A DNA stretch of 64,000 nucleotides from Lineus longissimus. Its lineage: Eukaryota > Nemertea > Pilidiophora > Heteronemertea > Lineidae. The translations under genes were made by a program, and so were the position numbers. Where the stretch lies: assembly GCF_910592395.1 (NCBI RefSeq), contig NC_088309.1, positions 2,482,501 to 2,546,500 of the forward strand, given 5' to 3'. Position 1 is the first letter of the stretch. Every line of letters starts with the position of its first letter. Shown here in pieces: positions 50,832 to 62,499 of this stretch. A model generated the notes under the pieces. It was given only the letters and a program-made list of their open reading frames with translations. It did no database searches and had not been told where the DNA came from.

Positions 50832-51182
50832 CTAACCGTATAATTCGATAATGCGACAGTTATTTCTTGATATATCGCATTTATATAGCTCGGTGATATT
50901 ACAGATAATGTTCGTAGTTGATTTTAATGTTTGAATGGCTTTATCAAAAAAGTTTTTGGAAGCGAGGTCAACAGGGTCAAAAGAAATAGTCTTTGGCGCC
51001 AATGATGTCAGCAATGGCGAATTTGAATTGAGATTCGATTCCTTTGTAGTCGGAAGTGCGCAAACACACGGCAATCGTATATATTTATCTCCGTGCACGT
51101 GATTTGAAGGGATAGTTTGGGTGTGGGATTTAGGTGACCAGGAAGATGATATGTAATTTGAATCTATCCGCCTGCAGCTCAT
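50832..51182 (-). other. Longest satellite ORF (116 codons), in the edge unit
   Basis: Begins MSCRRIDSNYISSSWSPKS. In the other units a stop codon in TTTAGCTCC-type sequence (plus strand) cuts this frame, leaving an 80-codon piece that is kept with very few changes in nearly all copies (for example 51755-51997, 52678-52920, 53601-53843). No domain is recognised. It could be a remnant of a once longer coding sequence carried into the satellite; present function is doubtful. Confidence 0.25.
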
Positions 51183-51559
51183 CAGTGTAGTTACAAACTA
51201 AATGCTCATCACTGATAATGAATTTAGCGCCGACATGTCAAACCATTCTCTGGAGTGCTCGAACACCTAAATCAGTGTGATGTTCAGCTTGAAAAGTTCG
51301 GGTGAAGGGGTTTTCTTCGTGATAATATTCATAATGGTATAAGGTGGTGGTATAAGAGGGCCGGCGAACTGGAAGAAGAGGGAGCGTGCTTTGCATTTCT
51401 CATCAACATTCCTGGACAGGTGTGTTCCAAAATTTCATGAGTGGTGTATTAAAAACGTTTACATCAATTAGGAGCCTTGCGTCTGGTACACCCGCTTGTA
51501 TCCGCGCCTGATAAACGGACATGAATGAATAATAGCGAGAACATTTTTCACAAATCTCG

Positions 51560-51645
51560 AAAAAATAGATTCGCCGGGGTTCGAACTCGTGACCAACCAT
51601 TCCACAGTGTAACCGTCTAACCGCCGAGGCCATCAAGGCTTTAAT
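51560..51645 (-). other. tRNA-like Pol III cassette in the satellite (representative copy)
   Basis: On the minus strand the A-box-like TGGCCTCGGCGG (51621-51632) is followed about 33 bases later by the B-box-like GAGTTCGAACC (51578-51588) and then by a T6 run (51560-51565), the layout of a tRNA-type RNA polymerase III unit with terminator. The same arrangement recurs in all 13 copies of the block; in the edge unit the T-run is four bases. The stems of a true tRNA do not form (acceptor and anticodon arms fail, T stem about 3 of 5 pairs), so it is tRNA-derived, not a tRNA gene. Expected transcript about 90-100 nt. Confidence 0.6.
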
Positions 51646-54600
51646 GGTAGACCGGGATTTTCGTTGGTCAAGTCGTCGGCATATTGAAGAAGCGCCATGA
51701 TTGTGACGAGGTTATACACTGGCGGAAGGGTAATTGGGTACAAATAGTTCCAAGCTAACCGTATAATTCGATAATGCGACAGTTATTTCTTGATATATCG
51801 CATTTATATAGCTCGGTGATATTATAGATAATGTTCGTAGTTGATTTTAATGTTTGAATGGCTTTATCAAAAAAGTTTTTGGAAGCGAGGTCAACAGGGT
51901 CAAAAGAAATAGTCTTTGGCGCCAATGATGTCAGCAATGGCGAATTTGAATTGAGATTCGATTCCTTTGTAGTCGGAAGTGCGCAAGCACACGGCAATCG
52001 TATTTATTTAGCTCCGTGCACGTGATTTGAAGGGACAGTTTGGGTGTGGGATTTAGGTGACCAGGAAGATGATATGTAATTTGAATCTATCCGCCTGCAG
52101 CTCATCAGTGTAGTTACAAACTAAATGCTCATCACTGATAATGAATTTAGCGCCGACATGTCAAACCATTCTCTGGAGTGCTCGAACACCTCAATCAGTG
52201 TGTAGTTCAGCTTGAAAAGTTCGGGTGAAGGGGTTTTCTTCGTGATAATATTCATAATGGTATAAGGTGGTGGTATAAGAGGGCCGGCGAACTGGAAGAA
52301 GAGGGAGCGCGCTTTGCATTTCTCATCAACATTCCTGGACAGGTGTGTTCCAAAATTTCATGAGTGATGTATTAAAAACGTTTACATCAATTAGGAGCCT
52401 TGCGTTTGGTACACCCGCTTGTATCCGCGCCTGATAAACGGACATGAATGAATAATAGCGAGAACATTTTTCACAAATCTCGAAAAAATAGATTCGCCGG
52501 GGTTCGAACTCGTGACCAACCATTCCACAGTGTAACCGTCTAACCGCCGAGGCCATCAAGGCTTTAATGGTAGACCGGGATTTTCGTTGGTCAAGTCGTC
52601 GGCATATTGAAGAAGCGCCATGATTGTGACGAGGTTATACACTGGCGGAAGGGTAATTGGGTACAAATAGTTCCAAGCTAACCGTATAATTCGATAATGC
52701 GACAGTTATTTCTTGATATATCGCATTTATATAGCTCGGTGATATTATAGATAATGTTCGTAGTTGATTTTAATGTTTGAATGGCTTTATCAAAAAAGTT
52801 TTTGGAAGCGAGGTCAACAGGGTCAAAAGAAATAGTCTTTGGCGCCAATGATGTCAGCAATGGCGAATTTGAATTGAGATTCGATTCCTTTGTAGTCGGA
52901 AGTGCGCAAGCACACGGCAATCGTATTTATTTAGCTCCGTGCACGTGATTTGAAGGGACAGTTTGGGTGTGGGATTTAGGTGACCAGGAAGATGATATGT
53001 AATTTGAATCTATCCGCCTGCAGCTCATCAGTGTAGTTACAAACTAAATGCTCATCACTGATAATGAATTTAGCGCCGACATGGCAAACCATTCTCTGGA
53101 GTGCTCGAACACCTAAATCAGTGTGTAGTTCAGCTTGAAAAGTTCGGGTGAAGGGGTTTTCTTCGTGATAATATTCATAATGGTATAAGGTGGTGGTATA
53201 AGAGGGCCGGCGAACTGGAAGAAGAGGGAGCGTGCTTTGCATTTCTCATCAACATTCCTGGACAGGTGTGTTCCAAAATTTCATGAGTGGTGTATTAAAA
53301 GCGTTTACATCAATTAGGAGCCTTGCGTCTGGTACACCCGCTTGTATCCGCGCCTGATAAACGGACATGAATGAATAATAGCGAGAACATTTTTCACAAA
53401 TCTCGAAAAAATAGATTCGCCGGGGTTCGAACTCGTGACCAACCATTCCACAGTGTAACCGTCTAACCGCCGAGGCCATCAAGGCTTTAATGGTAGACCG
53501 GGATTTTCGTTGGTCAAGTCGTCGGCATATTGAAGAAGCGCCATGATTGTGACGAGGTTATACACTGGCGGAAGGGTAATTGGGTACAAATAGTTCCAAG
53601 CTAACCGTATAATTCGATAATGCGACAGTTATTTCTTGATATATCGCATTTATATAGCTCGGTGATATTATAGATAATGTTTGCAGTTGATTTTAATGTT
53701 TGAATGGCTTTATCAAAAAAGTTTTTGGAAGCGAGGTCAACAGGGTCAAAAGAAATAGTCTTTGGCGCCAATGATGTCAGCAATGGCGAATTTGAATTGA
53801 GATTCGATTCCTTTGTAGTCGGAAGTGCGCAAGCACACGGCAATCATATTTATTTAGCTCCGTGCACGTGATTTGAAGGGACAGTTTGGGTGTGGGATTT
53901 AGGTGACCAGGAAGATGATATGTAATTTGAATCTATCCGCCTGCAGCTCATCAGTGTAGTTACAAACTAAATGCTCATCACTGATAATGAATTTAGCGCC
54001 GACATGTCAAACCATTCTCTGGAGTGCTCGAACACCTAAATCAGTGTGATGTTCAGCTTGAAAAGTTCGGGTGAAGGGGTTTTCTTCGTGATAATATTCA
54101 TAATGGTATAAGGTGGTGGTATAAGAGGGCCGGCGAACTGGAAGAAGAGGGAGCGTGCTTTGCATTTCTCATCAACATTCCTGGACAGGTGTGTTCCAAA
54201 ATTTCATGAGTGGTATATTAAAAACGTTTACATCAATTAGGAGCCTTGCGTTTGGTACACCCGCTTGTATCCGCGCCTGATAAACGTACATGAATGAATA
54301 ATAGCGAGAACATTTTTCACAAATCTCGAAAAAATAGATTCGCCGGGGTTCGAACTCGTGACCATCCATTCCACAGTGTAACCGTCTAACCGCCGAGGCC
54401 ATCAAGGCTTTAATGGTAGACCGGGATTTTCGTTGGTCAAGTCGTCGGCATATTGAAGAAGCGCCATGATTGTGACGAGGTTATACACTGGCGGAAGGGT
54501 AATTGGGTACAAATAGTTCCAAGCTAACCGTATAATTCGATAATGCGACAGTTATTTCTTGATATATCGCATTTATATAGCTCGGTGATATTATAGATAA

Positions 54601-57600
54601 TGTTCGTAGTTGATTTTAATGTTTGAATGGCTTTATCAAAAAAGTTTTTGGAAGCGAGGTCAGCAGGGTCAAAAGAAATAGTCTTTGGCGCCAATGATGT
54701 CAGCAATGGCGAATTTGAATTGAGATTCGATTCCTTTGTAGTCGGAAGTGCGCAAGCACACGGCAATCGTATTTATTTAGCTCCGTGCACGTGATTTGAA
54801 GGGACAGTTTGGGTGTGGGATTTAGGTGACCAGGAAGATGATATGTAATTTGAATCTATCCGCCTGCAGCTCATCAGTGTAGTTACAAACTAAATGCTCA
54901 TCACTGATAATGAATTTAGCGCCGACATGTCAAACCATTCTCTGGAGTGCTCGAACACCTCAATCAGTGTGTAGTTCAGCTTGAAAAGTTCGGGTGAAGG
55001 GGTTTTCTTCGTGATAATATTCATAATGGTATAAGGTGGTGGTATAAGAGGGCCGGCGAACTGGAAGAAGAGGGAGCGCGCTTTGCATTTCTCATCAACA
55101 TTCCTGGACAGGTGTGTTCCAAAATTTCATGAGTGGTGTATTAAAAACGTTTACATCAATTAGGAGCCTTGCGTTTGTTACACCCGCTTGTATCCGCGCC
55201 TGATAAACGGACATGAATGAATAATAGCGAGAACATTTTTCACAAATCCCGAAAAAATAGATTCGCCGGGGTTCGAACTCGTGACCAACCATTCCACAGT
55301 GTAACCGTCTAACCGCCGAGGCCATCAAGGCTTTAATGGTAGACCGGGATTTTCGTTGGTCAAGTCGTCGGCATATTGAAGAAGCGCCATGATTGTGACG
55401 AGGTTATACACTGGCGGAAGGGTAATTGGGTACAGATAGTTCCAAGCTAACCGTATAATTCGATAATGCGACAGTTATTTCTTGATATATCGCATTTATA
55501 TAGCTCGGTGATATTATAGATAATGTTCGTAGTTGATTTTAATGTTTGAATGGCTTTATCAAAAAAGTTTTTGGAAGCGAGGTCAACAGGGTCAAAAGAA
55601 ATAGTCTTTGGCGCCAATGATGTCAGCAATGGCGAATTTGAATTGAGATTCGATTCCTTTGTAGTCGGAAGTGCGCAAGCACACGGCAATCGTATTTATT
55701 TAGCTCCGTGCACGTGATTTGAAGGGACAGTTTGGGTGTGGGATTTAGGTGACCAGGAAGATGATATGTAATTTGAATCTATCCGCCTGCAGCTCATCAG
55801 TGTAGTTACAAACTAAATGCTCAGCACTGATAATGAATTTAGCGCCGACATGGCAAACCATTCTCTGGAGTGCTCGAACACCTAAATCAGTGTGTAGTTC
55901 AGCTTGAAAAGTTCGGGTGAAGGGGTTTTCTTCGTGATAATATTCATAATGGTATAAGGTGGTGGTATAAGAGGGCCGGCGAACTGGAAGAAGAGGGAGC
56001 GTGCTTTGCATTTCTCATCAACATTCCTGGACAGGTGTGTTCCAAAATTTCATGAGTGGTGTATTAAAAGCGTTTACATCAATTAGGAACCTTGCGTCTG
56101 GTACACCCGCTTGTATCCGCGCCTGATAAACGGACATGAATGAATAATAGCGAGAACATTTTTCACAAATCTCGAAAAAATAGATTCGCCGGGGTTCGAA
56201 CTCGTGACCAACCATTCCACAGTGTAACCGTCTAACCGCCGAGGCCATCAAGGCTTTAATGGTAGACCGGGATTTTCGTTGGTCAAGTCGTCGGCATATT
56301 GAAGAAGCGCCATGATTGTGACGAGGTTATACACTGGCGGAAGGGTAATTGGGTACAAATAGTTCCAAGCTAACCGTATAATTCGATAATGTGACAGTTA
56401 TTTCTTGATATATCGCATTTATATAGCTCGGTGATATTATAGATAATGTTCGTAGTTGATTTTAATGTTTGAATGGCTTTATCAAAAAAGTTTTTGGAAG
56501 CGAGGTCAACAGGGTCAAAAGAAATAGTCTTTGGCGCCAATGATGTCAGCAATGGCGGATTTGAATTGAGATTCGATTCCTTTGTAGTCGGAAGTGCGCA
56601 AGCACACGGCAATCGTATTTATTTAGCTCCGTGCACGTGCTTTGAAGGGACAGTTTGGGTGTGGGATTTAGGTGACCAGGAAGATGATATGTAATTTGAA
56701 TCTATCCGCCTGCAGCTCATCAGTGTAGTTACAAACTAAATGCTCATCACTGATAATGAATTTAGCGCCGACATGTCAAACCATTCTCTGGAGTGCTCGA
56801 ACACCTAAATCAGTGTGTAGTTCAGCTTGAAAAGTTCGGGTGAAGGGGTTTTCTTCGTGGTAATATTCATAATGGTATAAGGTGGTGGTATAAGAGGGCC
56901 GGCGAACTGGAAGAAGAGGGAGCGTGCTTTGCATTTCTCATCAACATTCCTGGACAGGTGTGTTCCAAAATTTCATGAGTGGTATATTAAAAACGTTTAC
57001 ATCAATTAGGAGCCTTGCGTTTGGTACACCCGCTTGTATCCGCGCCTGATAAACGTACATGAATGAATAATAGCGAGAACATTTTTCACAAATCTCGAAA
57101 AAATAGATTCGCCGGGGTTCGAACTCGTGACCAACCATTCCACAGTGTAACCGTCTAACCGCCGAGGCCATCAAGGCTTTAATGGTAGACCGGGATTGTC
57201 GTTGGTCAAGTCGTCGGCATATTGAAGAAGCGCCATGATTGTGACGAGGTTATACACTGGCGGAAGGGTAATTGGGTACAAATAGTTCCAAGCTAACCGT
57301 ATAATTCGATAATGCGACAGTTATTTCTTGATATATCGCATTTATATAGCTCGGTGATATTATAGATAATGTTCGTAGTTGATTTTAATGTTTGAATGGC
57401 TTTATCAAAAAAGTTTTTGGTAGCGAGGTCAACAGGGTCAAAAGAAATAGTCTTTGGCGCCAATGATGTCAGCAATGGCGAATTTGAATTGAGATTCGAT
57501 TCCTTTGTAGTCGGAAGTGCGCAAGCACACGGCAATCGTATTTATTTAGCTCCGTGCACGTGATTTGAAGGGACAGTTTGGGTGTGGGATTTAGGTGACC

Positions 57601-58669
57601 AGGAAGATGATATGTAATTTGAATCTATCCGCCTGCAGCTCATCAGTGTAGTTACAAACTAAATGCTCATCACTGATAATGAATTTAGCGCCGACATGTC
57701 AAACCATTCTCTGGAGTGCTCGAACACCTAAATCAGTGTGATGTTCAGCTTGAAAAGTTCGGGTGAAGGGGTTTTCTTCGTGATAATATTCATAATGGTA
57801 TAAGGTGGTGGTATAAGAGGGCCGGCGAACTGGAAGAAGAGGGAGCGTGCTTTGCATTTCTCATCAACATTCCTGGACAGGTGTGTTCCAAAATTTCATG
57901 AGTGGTATATTAAAAACGTTTACATCAATTAGGAGCCTTGCGTTTGGTACACCCGCTTGTATCCGCGCCTAATAAACGTACATGAATGAATAATAGCGAG
58001 AACATTTTTCACAAATCTCGAAAAAATAGATTCGCCGGGGTTCGAACTCGTGACCATCCATTCCACAGTGTAACCGTCTAACCGCCGAGGCCATCAAGGC
58101 TTTAATGGCAGACCGCGGGATTTTCGTTGGTCAAGTCGTCGGCATATTGAAGAAGCGCCATGATTGTGACGAGGTTATACACTGGCGGAAGGGTAATTGG
58201 GTACAAATAGTTCCAAGCTAACCGTATAATTCGATAATGCGACAGTTATTTCTTGATATATCGCATTTATATAGCTCGGTGATATTATAGATAATGTTCG
58301 TAGTTGATTTTAATGTTTGAATGGCTTTATCAAAAAAGTTTTTGGTAGCGAGGTCAACAGGGTCAAAAGAAATAGTCTTTGGCGCCAATGATGTCAGCAA
58401 TGGCGAATTTGAATTGAGATTCGATTCCTTTGTAGTCGGAAGTGCGCAAGCACACGGCAATCGTATTTATTTAGCTCCGTGCACGTGATTTGAAGGGACA
58501 GTTTGGGTGTGGGATTTAGGTGACCAGGAAGATGATATGTAATTTGAATCTATCCGCCTGCAGCTCATCAGTGTAGTTACAAACTAAATGCTCAGCACTG
58601 ATAATGAATTTAGCGCCGACATGGCAAACCATTCTCTGGAGTGCTCGAACACCTAAATCAGTGTGTAGT

Positions 58670-61600
58670 TCAGCTTGAAAAGTTCGGGTGAAGGGGTTTT
58701 CTTCGTGATAATATTCATAATGGTATAAGGTGGTGGTATAAGAGGGCCGGCGAACTGGAAGAAGAGGGAGCGTGCTTTGCATTTCTCATCAACATTCCTG
58801 GACAGGTGTGTTCCAAAATTTCATGAGTGGTATATTAAAAACGTTTACATCAATTAGGAGCCTTGCGTTTGGTACACCCGCTTGTATCCGCGCCTGATAA
58901 ACGTACATGAATGAATAATAGCGAGAACATTTTTCACAAATCTCGAAAAAATAGATTCGCCGGGGTTCGAACTCGTGACCATCCATTCCACAGTGTAACC
59001 GTCTAACCGCCGAGGCCATCAAGGCTTTAATGGTAGACCGGGATTTTCGTTGGTCAAGTCGTCGGCATATTGAAGAAGCGCCATGATTGTGACGAGGTTA
59101 TACACTGGCGGAAGGGTAATTGGGTACAAATAGTTCCAAGCTAACCGTATAATTCGATAATGCGACAGTTATTTCTTGATATATCGCATTTATATAGCTC
59201 GGTGATATTATAGATAATGTTCGTAGTTGATTTTAATGTTTGAATGGCTTTATCAAAAAAGTTTTTGGAAGCGAGGTCAGCAGGGTCAAAAGAAATAGTC
59301 TTTGGCGCCAATGATGTCAGCAATGGCGAATTTGAATTGAGATTCGATTCCTTTGTAGTCGGAAGTGCGCAAGCACACGGCAATCGTATTTATTTAGCTC
59401 CGTGCACGTGATTTGAAGGGACAGTTTGGGTGTGGGATTTAGGTGACCAGGAAGATGATATGTAATTTGAATCTATCCGCCTGCAGCTCATCAGTGTAGT
59501 TACAAACTAAATGCTCATCACTGATAATGAATTTAGCGCCGACATGTCAAACCATTCTCTGGAGTGCTCGAACACCTCAATCAGTGTGTAGTTCAGCTTG
59601 AAAAGTTCGGGTGAAGGGGTTTTCTTCGTGATAATATTCATAATGGTATAAGGTGGTGGTATAAGAGGGCCGGCGAACTGGAAGAAGAGGGAGCGCGCTT
59701 TGCATTTCTCATCAACATTCCTGGACAGGTGTGTTCCAAAATTTCATGAGTGGTGTATTAAAAACGTTTACATCAATTAGGAGCCTTGCGTTTGTTACAC
59801 CCGCTTGTATCCGCGCCTGATAAACGGACATGAATGAATAATAGCGAGAACATTTTTCACAAATCCCGAAAAAATAGATTCGCCGGGGTTCGAACTCGTG
59901 ACCAACCATTCCACAGTGTAACCGTCTAACCGCCGAGGCCATCAAGGCTTTAATGGTAGACCGGGATTTTCGTTGGTCAAGTCGTCGGCATATTGAAGAA
60001 GCGCCATGATTGTGACGAGGTTATACACTGGCGGAAGGGTAATTGGGTACAGATAGTTCCAAGCTAACCGTATAATTCGATAATGCGACAGTTATTTCTT
60101 GATATATCGCATTTATATAGCTCGGTGATATTATAGATAATGTTCGTAGTTGATTTTAATGTTTGAATGGCTTTATCAAAAAAGTTTTTGGAAGCGAGGT
60201 CAACAGGGTCAAAAGAAATAGTCTTTGGCGCCAATGATGTCAGCAATGGCGAATTTGAATTCAGATTCGATTCCTTTGTAGTCGGAAGTGCGCAAGCACA
60301 CGGCAATCGTATTTATTTAGCTCCGTGCACGTGATTTGAAGGGACAGTTTGGGTGTGGGATTTAGGTGACCAGGAAGATGATATGTAATTTGAATCTATC
60401 CGCCTGCAGCTCATCAGTGTAGTTACAAACTAAATGCTCAGCACTGATAATGAATTTAGCGCCGACATGGCAAACCATTCTCTGGAGTGCTCGAACACCT
60501 AAATCAGTGTGTAGTTCAGCTTGAAAAGTTCGGGTGAAGGGGTTTTCTTCGTGATAATATTCATAATGGTATAAGGTGGTGGTATAAGAGGGCCGGCGAA
60601 CTGGAAGAAGAGGGAGCGTGCTTTGCATTTCTCATCAACATTCCTGGACAGGTGTGTTCCAAAATTTCATGAGTGGTGTATTAAAAGCGTTTACATCAAT
60701 TAGGAACCTTGCGTCTGGTACACCCGCTTGTATCCGCGCCTGATAAACGGACATGAATGAATAATAGCGAGAACATTTTTCACAAATCTCGAAAAAATAG
60801 ATTCGCCGGGGTTCGAACTCGTGACCAACCATTCCACAGTGTAACCGTCTAACCGCCGAGGCCATCAAGGCTTTAATGGTAGACCGGGATTTTCGTTGGT
60901 CAAGTCGTCGGCATATTGAAGAAGCGCCATGATTGTGACGAGGTTATACACTGGCGGAAGGGTAATTGGGTACAAATAGTTCCAAGCTAACCGTATAATT
61001 CGATAATGTGACAGTTATTTCTTGATATATCGCATTTATATAGCTCGGTGATATTATAGATAATGTTCGTAGTTGATTTTAATGTTTGAATGGCTTTATC
61101 AAAAAAGTTTTTGGAAGCGAGGTCAACAGGGTCAAAAGAAATAGTCTTTGGCGCCAATGATGTCAGCAATGGCGGATTTGAATTGAGATTCGATTCCTTT
61201 GTAGTCGGAAGTGCGCAAGCACACGGCAATCGTATTTATTTAGCTCCGTGCACGTGCTTTGAAGGGACAGTTTGGGTGTGGGATTTAGGTGACCAGGAAG
61301 ATGATATGTAATTTGAATCTATCCGCCTGCAGCTCATCAGTGTAGTTACAAACTAAATGCTCATCACTGATAATGAATTTAGCGCCGACATGTCAAACCA
61401 TTCTCTGGAGTGCTCGAACACCTAAATCAGTGTGTAGTTCAGCTTGAAAAGTTCGGGTGAAGGGGTTTTCTTCGTGATAATATTCATAATGGTATAAGGT
61501 GGTGGCATAAGAGGGCCGGCGAACTGGAAGAAGAGGGAGCGTGCTTTGCATTTCTCATCAACATTCCTGGACAGGTGTGTTCCAAAATTTCATGAGTGGT

Positions 61601-62016
61601 ATATTAAAAACGTTTACATCAATTAGGAGCCTTGCGTTTGGTACACCCGCTTGTATCCGCGCCTGATAAACGTACATGAATGAATAATAGCGAGAACATT
61701 TTTCACAAATCTCGAAAAAATAGATTCGCCGGGGTTCGAACTCGTGACCAACCATTCCACAGTGTAACCGTCTAACCGCCGAGGCCATCAAGGCTTTAAT
61801 GGTAGACCGGGATTGTCGTTGGTCAAGTCGTCGGCATATTGAAGAAGCGCCATGATTGTGACGAGGTTATACACTGGCGGAAGGGTAATTGGGTACAAAT
61901 AGTTCCAAGCTAACCGTATAATTCGATAATGCGACAGTTATTTCTTGATATATCGCATTTATATAGCTCGGTGATATTATAGATAATGTTCGTAGTTGAT
62001 TTTAATGTTTGAATGG
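58670..62016. repeat. Higher-order duplicate of satellite block 54053-57399
   Basis: Unit-specific variants recur in the same order 4617 bp apart (five units including the +2 insertion): 54172/58789, 55095/59712, 56018/60635 and 56941/61558 carry the same diagnostic changes. By eye I saw only isolated differences, for example g/c at 55643/60260, g/a at 56857/61474 and t/c at 56889/61506. Left of about 58670 the match ends, because the neighbouring unit is of another type. Confidence 0.8.
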
Positions 62017-62163
62017 TGTCGGGGTAGGACTGTATAATTACTCAACTCTAACTCTTGTAATTCAATAAAACTGTCTATATTCATCTTCTCATCATAATAT
62101 TCAGGTTTCTTTTCTTCATGTGCTCACAGCATCTCAGATGTCCTCCATCATTTTTTCTCAACA
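62017..62163 (-). repeat. Probable 3' LTR with polypurine tract
   Basis: On the minus strand a polypurine run GGGGGGAG (about 62166-62173) precedes TGTTGAG, and the copy ends CGACA, giving short inverted ends TGT(T/C)G. This sets an LTR of about 147 bp, short for the superfamily. The left boundary is less certain than the right, and a second LTR for comparison is outside the window. Confidence 0.5.
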
Positions 62164-62499
62164 CACTCCCCCCAGTGCTGCCACCTATGCTAATTACCTT
62201 GAACTACAGTGTGTCCCAAAAAACTAAACTTATACAGGTTGTCCCAATGCGACATACTCCCCTCTGAAATCTGAGCACCGAAAATTTCACGCTTACTGCA
62301 ACACTGGCTAAAATATTGAAACGAATTATGCGAAATACCAACTGGCAAATATCGCTTGAACTATTCTCTCTACTCGTACTCCACAATTCGAATAAAGTAT
62401 TTACTAAGTGAACGAAACCCTTAGTTGTATTTTCTTGTATATGTTGTAGTTCTCAATGCTCATAGAATGTCTCTAGTCACAATACTCCACTAACATTGG

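Larger units (their letters stand above)
50415..62016. repeat. Satellite array, 923-bp unit, about 12.6 units
   Basis: The same sequence recurs every 923 bp. Taking the motif ccgccgaggcca as reference, copies start at 50699, 51621, 52544, 53467, 54390, 55313, 56236, 57159, 58082, 59007, 59930, 60853 and 61776. One unit is 925 bp because of a two-base insertion near 58114. The first unit is the most diverged, as expected at an array edge; the others differ by scattered substitutions. The array starts near 50415 and is cut at 62016 by a retrotransposon LTR. It is not rDNA and I recognise no known satellite. Confidence 0.95.

Noticed and set aside
51560-51645. Genuine tRNA genes in the satellite
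   Set aside because: The boxes are good, but acceptor and anticodon stems do not pair, so these are tRNA-derived sequences only.
51403-61791. Repeated 77-codon minus-strand frames beginning ASAVRRLHCG as a tandem protein family
   Set aside because: They start at a TTG, not an ATG, and their first third is simply the translation of the tRNA-like block; repetition comes from the satellite, not from a gene family.
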